Assembly: GCF_014841125.1 (NCBI RefSeq)
Contig: NZ_JACYTQ010000008.1
Coordinates: forward strand, 62,001 to 126,000
Source: Echinicola arenosa
GTDB lineage: Bacteria > Bacteroidota > Bacteroidia > Cytophagales > Cyclobacteriaceae
Direction of reading: 5' to 3'
DNA: 64,000 nucleotides
This document shows, one piece after another, positions 52,845-62,883 of the stretch. The notes under the pieces are model-generated. The model searched no databases, was not told the DNA's origin, and saw only the letters and a list, made by a program, of their open reading frames with translations. Position numbers and translations under genes: made by a program. How positions within the stretch are numbered: position 1 is the stretch's first letter; each line of letters begins with the position of its first letter.

Positions 52845-54260
52845 GTGAAGATCTTACTGACAGGCGCTACAGGATATATTGGAAAAAGAATCCTTCCAGC
52901 TTTGGTTTATCACGGACACCAAGTAGTTTGTTGTGTACGGGACCGAAATAGATTTACTTTTCCTTCATCGCTTCATGGCCAAGTGGAAGTAGTTGAAGTC
53001 GACTTTTTAAAAGAGGATACACTAAACAATATCCCTAAAGATATAGATGGGGCTTATTATTTGATTCATTCCATGTCCACTGCTGATGATTTTAGTGAAT
53101 TGGAGCTTAAATCTGCTCAGAACTTTAGAAAATGCATTGATACGACAACCGTCCAACATGTGATTTACTTAGGTGGTATCATCAACAACGAAGTACTATC
53201 CAAGCACCTGCTATCCAGAAAGGCTGTTGAAGATGAATTATCTAAGGGAAGATATCATTTTACGGCACTGAGAGCAGGAATTATTATTGGTTCGGGAAGT
53301 GCATCATTTGAAATCATCAGGGACTTGGTGGAAAAATTACCGATAATGATCGCTCCAAGATGGTTGCATACGAAATGCCAACCCATCGCCATACGCAATG
53401 TCATAGCCTACCTAAGCCGTTCTCTTTTCAACACAATTACTTATGACAAACACTTTGATATCGGAGGACCTGATATCTTAACCTATAAAGCCATGTTATT
53501 AGGCTATGCCAAAAATCGGGATCTTAGGAGGTCTATTTGGGTGGTTCCAGTTATGACTCCCCGACTATCCTCCTATTGGCTTTTTTTTGTGACCAGCACC
53601 TCTTATAAATTAGCGGTTGCTTTGGTCGATAGTATGAAGGTCGAGGTAGTCTGTAAACCAAATAACCTTGCCCAAGCATTGGAAATTGAACCTATCTCCT
53701 ATCAAACAGCTTTGCGCAGGGCTTTTACGAAAATTGAATCACAAGAGGTGATCTCTAGTTGGAAGGATTCATTGATCAGTGGTCGTTTTGATCAGAATAT
53801 TTCAGAGTTTATCAAGGTTCCTAAACATGGCTGTATGCAGGATCAAAGGTCTTTGCCAGTTAATGATGAACAGCAATCCTTAGAAAAAATTTGGCAAATA
53901 GGTGGAGACACTGGTTGGTATTATGGCAATTGGCTTTGGAAGTTCAGGGGATTTTTGGACAAATTAGTGGGTGGCGTTGGACTCAGAAGGGGAAGAACGC
54001 ATGTTCATACTATAAACTCAGGAGATTCGGTGGATTTCTGGAGAGTATTATATGCTCAAAAGGAGGAAAAAAGGTTGTTGCTTTATGCGGAGATGAAAGT
54101 ACCTGGAGATGCTTGGCTGGAATTCAAAATAGAAAAAGGTGTGCTCACCCAAACCGCCACCTTCCGCCCCAAAGGACTTTGGGGCAGACTTTATTGGTAT
54201 GCAGTCTATCCTTTCCATGGCCCCATTTTTGGAGGCATGATCAGGAAATTGGCAGGTTAA
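52845..54260 (+). CDS. NAD(P)-binding SDR protein with C-terminal DUF2867
   Basis: A 471-residue two-domain protein with a GTG start. Residues 1-290 are an atypical short-chain dehydrogenase of the NmrA/YbjT type, with TGATGYIGKR near the N-terminus and YLIHSMS as the substrate-side stretch. Residues about 320-470 carry the DUF2867 (YbjT C-terminal) domain, with WRVLYAQKEEKRLLLYAEMKVPGDAWLEF in short pieces and the ending LWGRLYWYAVYPFH. Its stop overlaps the tail of the convergent lipoprotein gene by 4 bases. Role unknown. Confidence 0.86.
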   Translation: MKILLTGATGYIGKRILPALVYHGHQVVCCVRDRNRFTFPSSLHGQVEVVEVDFLKEDTLNNIPKDIDGAYYLIHSMSTADDFSELELKSAQNFRKCIDTTTVQHVIYLGGIINNEVLSKHLLSRKAVEDELSKGRYHFTALRAGIIIGSGSASFEIIRDLVEKLPIMIAPRWLHTKCQPIAIRNVIAYLSRSLFNTITYDKHFDIGGPDILTYKAMLLGYAKNRDLRRSIWVVPVMTPRLSSYWLFFVTSTSYKLAVALVDSMKVEVVCKPNNLAQALEIEPISYQTALRRAFTKIESQEVISSWKDSLISGRFDQNISEFIKVPKHGCMQDQRSLPVNDEQQSLEKIWQIGGDTGWYYGNWLWKFRGFLDKLVGGVGLRRGRTHVHTINSGDSVDFWRVLYAQKEEKRLLLYAEMKVPGDAWLEFKIEKGVLTQTATFRPKGLWGRLYWYAVYPFHGPIFGGMIRKLAG

Positions 54261-55549
54261 TCTTCAATGCTACATTCTCCACTCCCAATCTCTTCAGCAG
54301 TCGGGTTAAAAGCATTGCCTGATATTTCTGAGATAAATCTGGAATTATGAAAAAGCTTGGTAATTCCACAGAAAGAAGTTAATGAAGAATTATTATTTAT
54401 AACCAAAGTGCCATCCAATCGCTTGAAATTCCATAAGCCATCAAGAGAAATTAATTTGTCATTTCCTTCAATCACTACATCTCCCTCAACGTCATTTAGG
54501 ATCATCCCATCTAGGGATTCCAAATAAGGGTTATCTTTAATAGTAAGATTTCCATTTATTTGTAAAAGCCTACTAATACTTGTTAAATTTGTTATTGGGC
54601 TTTTACCAATTTGCCTTTTGTCGTCTATGGTCAGATTACCAATAAGATAATCCAATTTTTTTGCTCCAAATTCATCCACTTCTTCTTGACTGGTCAAGTA
54701 GAAATCTCCTACATCTACAGTTCCATTTCCAGCCCATCTTTTAAGAACAATCTCCAAAGGTTCCTTTCTATATTTTTCTAACATGTGATCAAAATATTCT
54801 GTCCATATTGGAAAATACTTACTATAATTATCTTTAGCTTCCACTTTATAGTAACGTAAATCCTCATATATCAATTTTCCATCCTCATTATTGTAAAATA
54901 TTTTAGTTACAGAGTCTATTTCATATTTACGTTTATTTTCTCCAAAATATAGCTCACCTTTTACATATAAAGCATCATCAAACTCATCTTTGAAACAAAC
55001 TAAAAAATATTTCAACTCTTTAAAATGAATTTCATCAGGATCATATCCGAACTCTTCTGGCGTCATTCCAAGTGTAGAGATGATATCCAATAAGATCGTT
55101 CTGGTAGAGCTGCTTTGCTCTACGTTAATGGTTATTGGTAATTGTTTGTTTACGTGCTTTTGAATATTCACATCTTCAGGAATGGCAAAAAGCGTCGTCC
55201 CTTCACCATCAACCAATCTCAATCTTGTAATAATATTCTTCCCAGCATTTAGATATAAATTATCCGAATAGAAAATTCCATCATCCTCATAAATCTCTAA
55301 CTCACTCTTAGTATAATTCGTAGGAGAACCATCTTCATTCGTTATGGTGATTATTGCCTTTACGACCAATGTCATGTTAGATTGCTGTTTCCTAGCATTG
55401 ACATCATCATCCGTAAGTCTAAATCCAAATACGACTGGATAGGTCTCGGCTTGAGGTTCTACAGTTTCCTCTGTACATGAAAAGAAAAGTAATAAGGTGG
55501 CTAAAATAGCCCCAACAAAATTTAGTTTGCAGTTCATTGAGATTGACAT
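54257..55549 (-). CDS. Lipoprotein with leucine-rich receptor-L-like C-terminal repeats
   Basis: A 430-residue protein with a signal peptide and lipobox FFSC near residue 25. Residues about 30-300 are a beta-rich region of no recognised family. Residues about 305-420 have the leucine-rich receptor-L-like pattern LDYLIGNLTIDD, LLQINGNLTIKDNPYLESLDG and EGDVVIEGNDKLISLDGLW, the form found in surface proteins of Bacteroidota. A later ATG at 55537 is also possible. It may bind a ligand at the outer surface. Its 3' end overlaps the SDR gene by 4 bases on the other strand. Confidence 0.68.
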   Translation of the reverse strand: MSISMNCKLNFVGAILATLLLFFSCTEETVEPQAETYPVVFGFRLTDDDVNARKQQSNMTLVVKAIITITNEDGSPTNYTKSELEIYEDDGIFYSDNLYLNAGKNIITRLRLVDGEGTTLFAIPEDVNIQKHVNKQLPITINVEQSSSTRTILLDIISTLGMTPEEFGYDPDEIHFKELKYFLVCFKDEFDDALYVKGELYFGENKRKYEIDSVTKIFYNNEDGKLIYEDLRYYKVEAKDNYSKYFPIWTEYFDHMLEKYRKEPLEIVLKRWAGNGTVDVGDFYLTSQEEVDEFGAKKLDYLIGNLTIDDKRQIGKSPITNLTSISRLLQINGNLTIKDNPYLESLDGMILNDVEGDVVIEGNDKLISLDGLWNFKRLDGTLVINNNSSLTSFCGITKLFHNSRFISEISGNAFNPTAEEIGSGECSIED

Positions 55550-55752
55550 TTATTGTTAAAAAAACTAACCAAACACCTGGAAAAACCGGAACTTTTCATT
55601 CAGTATTTCAAAACTGGAATTAGCCTCAATAAAAATCGACCGTTTCACAAAGTGTTTAAAAATTGCATTTCAAATATACTAAAAAGAATTATAAATACAT
55701 ATATATTTATTTTAAAAAACAATAGACTAGTTACAACCTGCTTATTGGACAT

Positions 55753-55782
55753 AAAAAAACCGCTAAATCAACATTAGCGGCT
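55753..55782 (-). terminator. Terminator of the glsA-glsB unit
   Basis: On the minus strand GCCGCTAA and TTAGCGG pair around a short loop and are followed by seven T. It lies 23 bases after the glsB stop. Confidence 0.85.
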
Positions 55783-55804
55783 TCACTCTTTCTTTATAAA
55801 AATC

Positions 55805-56761
55805 TTAATCTTTTACTTTTCTATCGAAGTCCTTATCACGTTCATAGGTTTCTATATGTCTCTCTTTTTTGGTATCATAGATATCCGCTATAGTGATCAT
55901 AATCCCTGTCTCTTCCACAGCACCAAACTCATTGTTCATAGCTGTACCAAAAGTCTTCATGGTCGGAGACAAATTCATATAAGTATTGATCAAAGGTGGG
56001 ATATTTTCACCAAGAGCTCTTACACGCGTGTTCAATTCTTTATACCCCTCCTTATAGTCAAGTCCCTCAAAAACCCCTTCGATAGAACTGATATCAGTCT
56101 TGTATGGTAATGGAGTTAAAGGCTCTACCAAGTGTTCTTTATCTGGAAAATAGTGGTTCATAAAGTAAAGCAACAAGTCTCTGGCCTCTGCATTAAAGTG
56201 AGGGTACATGGTTACTTTTCCAAACAAATATTTTACCTCAGGATGCAAAACCACCACCGCTCCCAATCCGTCCCACAAGTTATCCAATGAAAACACACCT
56301 TTTCGGTTGTCTTTCCTCGGCTGGTATTTAGGTTGAACAAAAGACCTGCCCAACTCAATGGTGTATGGCAAATAATCTTTTTTGAACTTATCCGTAAATT
56401 TAAAAAGGTGGGCGGTAGATAGGTTTACCTCACCGTGATCATTAAGCCCAGCTTTGTTACAGTCTATCAATCTATAACCTGCAATGATTTCTTCCTCAAC
56501 AGGATTCCAAGCAATCAATTGCTCATAACAATTTTCACAGGTATCATTCTCATCTATATCAATAGGAAGGCCTGTACCTCCCCCTGCTCCCCTAAAGGTC
56601 AGTTCTCTGAGTCTTCCGATTTCTTGCATGACATTGGGCGAATTATGGTGGTTCACCAAGTAAACCTGATTGTCACCATTATTGGTATGTCTAAGAAAGC
56701 GCTCAAGCGTCAACTCCCTTTTTAAAATGTCCTTATCTATAGGGGCTATAATATCTTGCAT
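55805..56761 (-). CDS. glsB: GNAT-fold N-acyltransferase, GlsB/OlsB-like
   Basis: A 318-residue acyltransferase. The N-terminal about 210 residues match the OlsB/GlsB type that transfers an acyl chain to the amino group of glycine (or another amino acid) from acyl-ACP; the stretches RLRELTFRGAGGGTG, AGYRLIDCNKAG and ELGRSFVQPKYQ are typical. The product would be an N-acyl-amino acid precursor of glycine lipids (commendamide/flavolipin-type). It lies 6 bases after the O-acyltransferase gene, as in the glsB/glsA pairs of Bacteroides. The exact amino acid used is inferred from the family. Confidence 0.8.
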   Translation of the reverse strand: MQDIIAPIDKDILKRELTLERFLRHTNNGDNQVYLVNHHNSPNVMQEIGRLRELTFRGAGGGTGLPIDIDENDTCENCYEQLIAWNPVEEEIIAGYRLIDCNKAGLNDHGEVNLSTAHLFKFTDKFKKDYLPYTIELGRSFVQPKYQPRKDNRKGVFSLDNLWDGLGAVVVLHPEVKYLFGKVTMYPHFNAEARDLLLYFMNHYFPDKEHLVEPLTPLPYKTDISSIEGVFEGLDYKEGYKELNTRVRALGENIPPLINTYMNLSPTMKTFGTAMNNEFGAVEETGIMITIADIYDTKKERHIETYERDKDFDRKVKD

Positions 56762-56767
56762 AAAAAC

Positions 56768-57634
56768 TTAACTTTCTGTGGCTAAGGAATAAACTTCTTC
56801 TTTTACCTCCTCTGCCCAGTCCTTTTCACTTTTTGATTCATCAAAATACTGGTAAGAAATTGGTTTTCCTACATGTATGGTCACTTTTTTATTCTTTTGG
56901 CCAAACATTTCATCTGCTAAATACATCATCTCAATATTTGCTTTGATGCCTATTTTTTTCCTGATATTGGCCAAGTTGTAAAAGAAAGAGGAATTCTTTC
57001 CATCAATATAAACCGGGACCACATTCTTATGGTACTTCTTGGCTTTACTGATAAAACTCTTCTTCCATTCCAAGTCCTTGATCCCTTCCTTTTGCTTTCT
57101 TGAAACCAAACCGGCTGGAAATACAAGTACCGCATGATCTCCTGCATAAGTCTCTTCAATCAGCTTAGCTGCTGACCTTCCGTGACTTCCATGTTTATTT
57201 ACTGGAATAAACAAAGGCTCAAAGTTTTTGATGTTGGTCAGGATATCATTGACCAAGAACCTTAAGTCCTGTCTATATTTGCCTAAGGCATACATAAAAG
57301 CAATGCCATCCAATCCTCCCAAAGGATGGTTGGATGCAAATATAACAGGCTCATCCATTGGGATGTTATCCGCACCAAGGAGTTCTATTTTGACGCCAAA
57401 ATCATGAATGAGCGCATTGACAAACTCCAGTCCATATAAATGGCCGTAATCACCCATCATGCGGTTAACATCATCTTCATGGGCGATTCTCCGAATATAG
57501 TTCAATACAAAACCCGGAATCCATTTTAGCAATGAAGGATTCTTGTCCTTGATCACCTTCTTTATCTCAATAAATTTCTTTTGTGACTCGTCCAAAGATG
57601 GATTATTTAAACAAATCCCCAAAGTGAAAACCAT
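56768..57634 (-). CDS. glsA: O-acyltransferase, GlsA/OlsA-like (PlsC fold)
   Basis: A 288-residue PlsC-type acyltransferase. The catalytic motif is SNHPLGGLDGIAF, where His and Asp are spaced H-x5-D rather than the H-x4-D of standard PlsC. VLVFPAGLVSRKQKEGIKDLEW is the second acyltransferase motif. It would add the second, ester-linked chain to the N-acyl amino acid made by the neighbouring enzyme, completing glycine lipids. The gene begins at ATG 57634 after a possible TTG one codon earlier. In some Cytophagales relatives the two activities are fused; here they are separate. Confidence 0.8.
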   Translation of the reverse strand: MVFTLGICLNNPSLDESQKKFIEIKKVIKDKNPSLLKWIPGFVLNYIRRIAHEDDVNRMMGDYGHLYGLEFVNALIHDFGVKIELLGADNIPMDEPVIFASNHPLGGLDGIAFMYALGKYRQDLRFLVNDILTNIKNFEPLFIPVNKHGSHGRSAAKLIEETYAGDHAVLVFPAGLVSRKQKEGIKDLEWKKSFISKAKKYHKNVVPVYIDGKNSSFFYNLANIRKKIGIKANIEMMYLADEMFGQKNKKVTIHVGKPISYQYFDESKSEKDWAEEVKEEVYSLATES

Positions 57635-57787
57635 CAATCCTTAAGAAATTGATTAGCAACCACATGAGGATAATTCAATTTTTTATGCTTTTCTCTCTCC
57701 AAGTCATTTGGACAACTTGGAAGCCTAAAAATACAAAAAAAACACAAAGGGACACTTAAAAAGTCTACTGAGAGAAACCCAAAAAAG

Positions 57788-58618
57788 CTATTGTATTGTA
57801 ATTGATTCAGATATAACCGGAGATACCATAAAATATCCCAAAGCAGGATCTTGTCCTTTTACCAGTTCAATGTTGCTTTGTGGGTTTTGTGGTGGCGGGC
57901 TAAAAAGACCTCCATCGTTATAAAGCAAGCCCACTAAATCCTGAAGGTAATTATAGGCACTCTTGTTCAACCTGAACAAGGTCACTTTAGCCTCATCCCC
58001 TTTCTTGAAAGGAATATTATCCAATTCAAAACCATCCTCTATCACACCAGTGCCAAAAGTGTCATCAAACAAAAGGTAGTCTCCTTTTCTGTTCAGTAAA
58101 GTATCATTTCTCACCACCCTAATTCGATAATAGTTGTTCTCTTCAAACGGTATATTCCCATGTAGTTTCAAATAATACCCTGCCGGCCTGAAGGCCTGTT
58201 TTTCATGATATGAATAACTCAAACTATCCAGTTCTGGAGCTTCCAGTAATTCTCCAGAAGATTCATATTCATTATTGCCTACCTTAACTTTCAAGGTGTA
58301 ATGCTCTCCCTCTTCTCCATCAAGATTGGTTCCTGGTAAGTAGGTTTCGGTTTTGCTGGAAAAGAAGAACTCAATTTCCCTATTTCTTTCATGATGGTAT
58401 ATGGACACCTTTGCATTTGAAATAGGTTGATAATAAGATGAATCATAATAGCCCCTGCTTTTAGTAATCCGAACTTGGTTAAGAGACCTTGTATCTGTCC
58501 AAAAACCTTCAATTACGGTATTAGAAGGCTCCTCCCTCAACTCCAGTATAACTTCTTCTTGACATGAAAAAAGCAGAAAAACCAGAAATATTAACCGATT
58601 GATTTTCATTATGATCAA
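57788..58618 (-). CDS. DUF4249-domain lipoprotein
   Basis: A 276-residue protein with lipobox FSC near residue 19 of MIIMKINRLIFLVFLLFSC. The rest matches DUF4249, a family of surface lipoproteins of Bacteroidota that occurs almost only next to SusC-like TonB receptors. The start overlaps the end of the receptor gene by 4 bases, so the two are expressed together. The likely role is substrate capture on the cell surface for the receptor. Confidence 0.85.
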   Translation of the reverse strand: MIIMKINRLIFLVFLLFSCQEEVILELREEPSNTVIEGFWTDTRSLNQVRITKSRGYYDSSYYQPISNAKVSIYHHERNREIEFFFSSKTETYLPGTNLDGEEGEHYTLKVKVGNNEYESSGELLEAPELDSLSYSYHEKQAFRPAGYYLKLHGNIPFEENNYYRIRVVRNDTLLNRKGDYLLFDDTFGTGVIEDGFELDNIPFKKGDEAKVTLFRLNKSAYNYLQDLVGLLYNDGGLFSPPPQNPQSNIELVKGQDPALGYFMVSPVISESITIQ

Positions 58619-61011
58619 AATTCAAAGTTATAGGAAACGGATGGCAGGAAGGTAAACAGATAAGTCATTACCACACCAGGCCTGCGCGAGTATATCGGTT
58701 CACCTGATGAAGAGCTATAGTTAATATCATTGTTGATAATATTAGTAAACTGGTATGAATAAGGGTTTTTTCTACCATACAAATTATAGATACTAAAGCT
58801 CCAGCTTCCTCGCCACATTTTGCCCTTGTCTTTATTCTTTAAGATTACAGAAGCATCCATACGATGGTAGTCAGGGAAACGGTCTTCATTTCTTTTGGAG
58901 CTATACACGGGGATTTCCTGACTATCCACAGAATAAGAACCAACAGGATAACTTACCGCTTGCCCAGTGGAATATACAAACGTAATATTTCCCGTCAACC
59001 GTTCACTGAATTCCCGTTGAAAGACAAAGGAAACATCATGAGGCCTATCATAGCGAGGGTTATAGGCCTCACCCTCACTGATCCCCGGAACCTGTCGATA
59101 TGTTCTGGAATAAGTGTAACCTAACCAGCCTGTTGTCCTTCCCAGGTTCTTTTTGATCATCATTTCCAAGCCATATGACCAACCTTTGCCACTTAAAACC
59201 TGCGATTCAATATTGTCTGTAAACAGGATATCTGCTCCTTGCTTGACATCAATGATATGCTTATAATCTTTATAATAAGTTTCAAGGCTAAGTTCCCACC
59301 TATTTTCTTTGTAAGTTTTGAACAGCCCTACGGAATATTGATCGCTTTTTACGGGTTGGATATACTCACTGGCCATTGCCCAGCGATCAATCGGCAGCCC
59401 GGCCGAATTGTTTGCCGCCATTTGCAAATACTGGTAGTTCCTGTTATAGGCTGCCTTGACAGCGGTATTTTCCTTTAGTTTAAAACGAACAGAAAGCCTA
59501 GGCTCCAAAGCTTGATAAGCTTTCATTTTTTCAAAACTATCAAAATACAAAGTGTCTATAATTTCTTCTTCCCGATCACTTGGTTCATTTTCATAAATGT
59601 ATTGCACTCCCTTCCCAATCCTTATGTACAAGCTTAACCTAATTCCACCTTCTATTTTTAGTTTGGGATTAATATCAATATCACTGGAAACAAAGAGATC
59701 ATTTTGTAAAGCGTTTTCAGAATTGGTTTTGATTGGTTCCACTTTACTTTCAGACGGAACAGTCATTTTTACAGGTGAAAAATGATAATACCGGGAATGC
59801 AATCCCATTTCAAAAACAGCAACATCACTTGGATGCCAAGTCAATGAAGGCCGAAAACCCGATTCAGAAAGGATGTTTTTCCATAAAAAACCATTCTCAT
59901 CGTCCTTGATATCTATTGAATAAGCATATTGGGAATAATAACCATTTACATCCAAATACCATTGATCATTGATTGTTCGGCTCCAGTCACCTGAACTGAT
60001 CCAGTTTTTCCATCCAAAGCCAAATAAGCCTTCTACTTCTAAATAATCACTTCCATAGTAACTTGAGAAACTGAGTTTGTCATTATCCGAAGGACGAAAA
60101 GTAAATTTTCCTCCCAAATCATAAAAATATAAAGTATTGCTATTGATGTCCTCATTGCTTGACAAACCCAAAAATGCATCCACATAAGTTCTTCTTGCTG
60201 ATACCACAAAAGTTGACTTTTCGGAAAACAAAGGTCCATCAAGAGCGATTTTTGAACTAATGTTTCCAATCCCACCTTCCCCATGAACCCTATCCTTCCG
60301 TCCTTCCTTCATTTTGATATCTACCACAGAAGAGAGTCTTCCACCGTAATTAGCAGGAATATTGCCTTTATAAAGATCAACACTCTCCAAGGCGTCTGGG
60401 TTAAAAACTGAAAAAAAACCAAAAAAATGGGACGGGTTATAGACCGGGGCACCATCCAGTTGAATCAAGTTCTGATCCGAAGAACCTCCCCTTACAAACA
60501 AACCAGTAGTTCCTTCCCCTACTGTCTGTACCCCAGGAAGCAGCTGCAAGCTTCTAAGGACATCCACCTCTCCAAATAAAGAAGGGATATTTTTCAGTGT
60601 GCTGATTGGCAAAGTGTTTTTTCCAAGATCTGTACTTTCAGTAAGGGAAGCTTCCCTTCCTCCTTCGATCACAACCTCCTCTAAGCCTTGCGCGACAGGC
60701 ACTAAGCTGACCGTCCAAAATTGATCAAAAGTGGAAGGACTAATGCTTAGGATGCGTTTTTCATAGCCAACAAAGGACACCACCAACTGACGAGGCAACT
60801 TGGCCGTTTTGATTTCAAACTCACCTTCAGTATTACTTGTCACCCCCGAGTTTTGAGCACCCTGCCAATATATAGCCGCTCCCAAAAGTATTTCCTTGGT
60901 TTGGGCATCGATCACATTTCCTTTAATCAAATAATTACCTTGGCAAACCCCATTCGTTAAACTAAGAAAGCTTAACGCGAGAAAAATCAGGCAACTTGAC
61001 CGGTACTTCAT
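58615..61011 (-). CDS. TonB-dependent receptor with N-terminal carboxypeptidase-like domain
   Basis: A 798-residue outer membrane receptor. A signal peptide (residues 1-24) is followed by a carboxypeptidase-regulatory-like beta domain (about 25-115, IKGNVIDAQTKEILLGAAIYWQ). Then come the plug with LPGVQTVGEGTTGLFVRGGSSDQNLIQLDG and the barrel, ending in the aromatic-terminal strand SVSYNFEF. The DUF4249 partner overlaps it by 4 bases. No glycan-degrading gene is adjacent, so the substrate may be a metal, peptide or glycan; the sequence does not say. Confidence 0.88.
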   Translation of the reverse strand: MKYRSSCLIFLALSFLSLTNGVCQGNYLIKGNVIDAQTKEILLGAAIYWQGAQNSGVTSNTEGEFEIKTAKLPRQLVVSFVGYEKRILSISPSTFDQFWTVSLVPVAQGLEEVVIEGGREASLTESTDLGKNTLPISTLKNIPSLFGEVDVLRSLQLLPGVQTVGEGTTGLFVRGGSSDQNLIQLDGAPVYNPSHFFGFFSVFNPDALESVDLYKGNIPANYGGRLSSVVDIKMKEGRKDRVHGEGGIGNISSKIALDGPLFSEKSTFVVSARRTYVDAFLGLSSNEDINSNTLYFYDLGGKFTFRPSDNDKLSFSSYYGSDYLEVEGLFGFGWKNWISSGDWSRTINDQWYLDVNGYYSQYAYSIDIKDDENGFLWKNILSESGFRPSLTWHPSDVAVFEMGLHSRYYHFSPVKMTVPSESKVEPIKTNSENALQNDLFVSSDIDINPKLKIEGGIRLSLYIRIGKGVQYIYENEPSDREEEIIDTLYFDSFEKMKAYQALEPRLSVRFKLKENTAVKAAYNRNYQYLQMAANNSAGLPIDRWAMASEYIQPVKSDQYSVGLFKTYKENRWELSLETYYKDYKHIIDVKQGADILFTDNIESQVLSGKGWSYGLEMMIKKNLGRTTGWLGYTYSRTYRQVPGISEGEAYNPRYDRPHDVSFVFQREFSERLTGNITFVYSTGQAVSYPVGSYSVDSQEIPVYSSKRNEDRFPDYHRMDASVILKNKDKGKMWRGSWSFSIYNLYGRKNPYSYQFTNIINNDINYSSSSGEPIYSRRPGVVMTYLFTFLPSVSYNFEF

Positions 61012-61239
61012 CTAGAAAGTGTATTTACTTGATCTTGGGTAATTGTTCCTCTATAATAAATTATTTCTTCAAATATCTACGATAATATCAAATATAAAGA
61101 TACCCTCGGGCCACCCATCTCCTTCTATATACCTATCTATTAACCATTTATAGAAAATATTAAATTATCACCCTGTTTAGGTGCTCAATAATTTAATGAC
61201 CATTCTTTCGTTTTGATATAAAATTCCTAATTTCAAGGC

Positions 61240-62205
61240 ATGATTTGGGCATATCCTGATGTTTCTTTACTACTGATTTTAGCCACCATCTTTGGTGTGC
61301 TTTATCTTATTTACCTTTATCGTTTTTGGCTTATCAACAAAAGACTAAAGGTCAAAAAGCACCGTCTACTCATTAAGATGGGCTTGAGAATTGCTTATTT
61401 TCTCTTGTTTCTGGTGGCTTTGGCCGGTCCTTCCATTGGCAATGCCACCAAGGAGATCAAGCAGGAAGGCAAGGACCTGTTCATTGCCATTGATCTTTCT
61501 CAATCCATGAACGCTGCTGACATAGGGCCTTCCAGACTACAAAGGGTAAAATATGAGCTGAAAAATCTTATCAAAAACTTCAGCACCGATCGCATTGGGC
61601 TGATTATCTTCAGTTCTGAAGCTTTTGTGCAATGCCCCCTAACCTTTGACCAGAATGTACTGCAACTCCACCTTGATGGGTTGAATACTGGTCTTGTGCC
61701 CAATTATGGAACGGACATAGCTGCGCCATTGGCGCTGGCCTTGCAGAAATTCAGAACAGACGAAAACCAAGATCCCAAATCAAAATCGATAGTATTGATC
61801 AGTGATGGAGAAAACTTTGGAGACAACCTTAACAGTGTACTCAACCAGTTAAATGAAGAAGGAATCAAAGTGTTTAGCTTGGGAGTAGGTACTGCTAATG
61901 GAAGCACCATCCCTCGAGGCAATGGTGTCATCATGGATGAATCCACCAACAGCCCCGCCGTAACCAAACTGAGCACCAATACCCTTAAAAGGATTGCCAG
62001 TGACACCAATGGGCAATACTTTGAGATCAGTGATGAGGTTCAGGAAATACCACAACTGATTACAGTAATCGAAAAAATGGAAGGTACTGTCACTGGTTCC
62101 AGAACAGTTGAAGCTTCTGCCAACAAATATTTCTTCTTTTTGTTGACCGCCCTGGGGCTGGCCATATTTGACATGATCCTGCCTTTAAGAACCATAAGTA
62201 TGTAA
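61240..62205 (+). CDS. BatB-like VWA-domain membrane protein
   Basis: A 321-residue protein with two N-terminal membrane spans (about 8-25 and 46-64), a VWA domain (about 80-265) and a C-terminal span. The MIDAS motif DLSQSMN is intact, with a later TD (YGTDIAAPL) and ISDGEN. BatA/BatB proteins belong to the Bacteroides aerotolerance operon and probably assemble or protect cell envelope proteins under oxidative stress. Here it heads a run of TPR genes; neither BatA nor BatD is next to it. Confidence 0.84.
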   Translation: MIWAYPDVSLLLILATIFGVLYLIYLYRFWLINKRLKVKKHRLLIKMGLRIAYFLLFLVALAGPSIGNATKEIKQEGKDLFIAIDLSQSMNAADIGPSRLQRVKYELKNLIKNFSTDRIGLIIFSSEAFVQCPLTFDQNVLQLHLDGLNTGLVPNYGTDIAAPLALALQKFRTDENQDPKSKSIVLISDGENFGDNLNSVLNQLNEEGIKVFSLGVGTANGSTIPRGNGVIMDESTNSPAVTKLSTNTLKRIASDTNGQYFEISDEVQEIPQLITVIEKMEGTVTGSRTVEASANKYFFFLLTALGLAIFDMILPLRTISM

Positions 62206-62229
62206 TCCTTATCCATTCATTAAATTCTT

Positions 62230-62883
62230 ATGAATAAAATATTATTGGCTACATTACTTCTAATCCCCTCTTCCTGGACGCAAATCTCGGAAAAGAACAA
62301 AGCCATTGATTCGGCAGAAGAAAGGTATGTCAAAGCCGACTATGAGGAATCTGTGAGGGAGCATCTGGCCTTGCTCAATGAATATGGGATCAACTCAGAA
62401 GAGGCCAACTTTGACCTTGCGCTCAGCTATCAATTCAATGAGCAGGAAGAAGACGCGCAGCAAAAATATGTAGAGTTGGTTGGTGCAATTAAAAGCAACA
62501 TTGCATCATCCGCCTCCAACCAAAATGGGGTGATTTTAGGTCGAGGTGAAAAATACAAAGAAGCTTTAGAGGCATTTAAAACAGCTTTGATCAAGGATCC
62601 TACCAATGATATAGCTCGATATAATTATGAGTTGTTGGCCAGGTGGTTGGAGCAAAATGAAGACCAGCAGCAGGATCAAAAGGATAACCAAGATCAAGAC
62701 AAACAGGAACCCTCGAACTACGCCAAGCGTATGAAAGCGGAAGCTGATAAGCTGGTAGAACAGTTCAAATTCAAAGAAGCACTGGATGTGATGAACAAAG
62801 CTTTGGAGATCGATGAAACTGTTTCTCATTATCAGGAGTTTATAAAGAACCTAGGAGATGTCAATGAGATCAATGAAAACTAA
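62230..62883 (+). CDS. BatC-like tetratricopeptide-repeat protein
   Basis: A 217-residue protein with a short hydrophobic N-terminus. Repeats of TPR type are visible around residues 30-75 (SAEERYVKADYEESVREHLALLNEYG), 105-125 (YKEALEAFKTALIKDPTNDIARYNYE) and 175-205. A Gln/Asp-rich stretch (QNEDQQQDQKDNQDQDKQE, residues about 140-158) links them. It lies 24 bases after the VWA gene. It is the usual third partner in Bat operons, and its end overlaps the next gene by 20 bases. Confidence 0.78.
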   Translation: MNKILLATLLLIPSSWTQISEKNKAIDSAEERYVKADYEESVREHLALLNEYGINSEEANFDLALSYQFNEQEEDAQQKYVELVGAIKSNIASSASNQNGVILGRGEKYKEALEAFKTALIKDPTNDIARYNYELLARWLEQNEDQQQDQKDNQDQDKQEPSNYAKRMKAEADKLVEQFKFKEALDVMNKALEIDETVSHYQEFIKNLGDVNEINEN

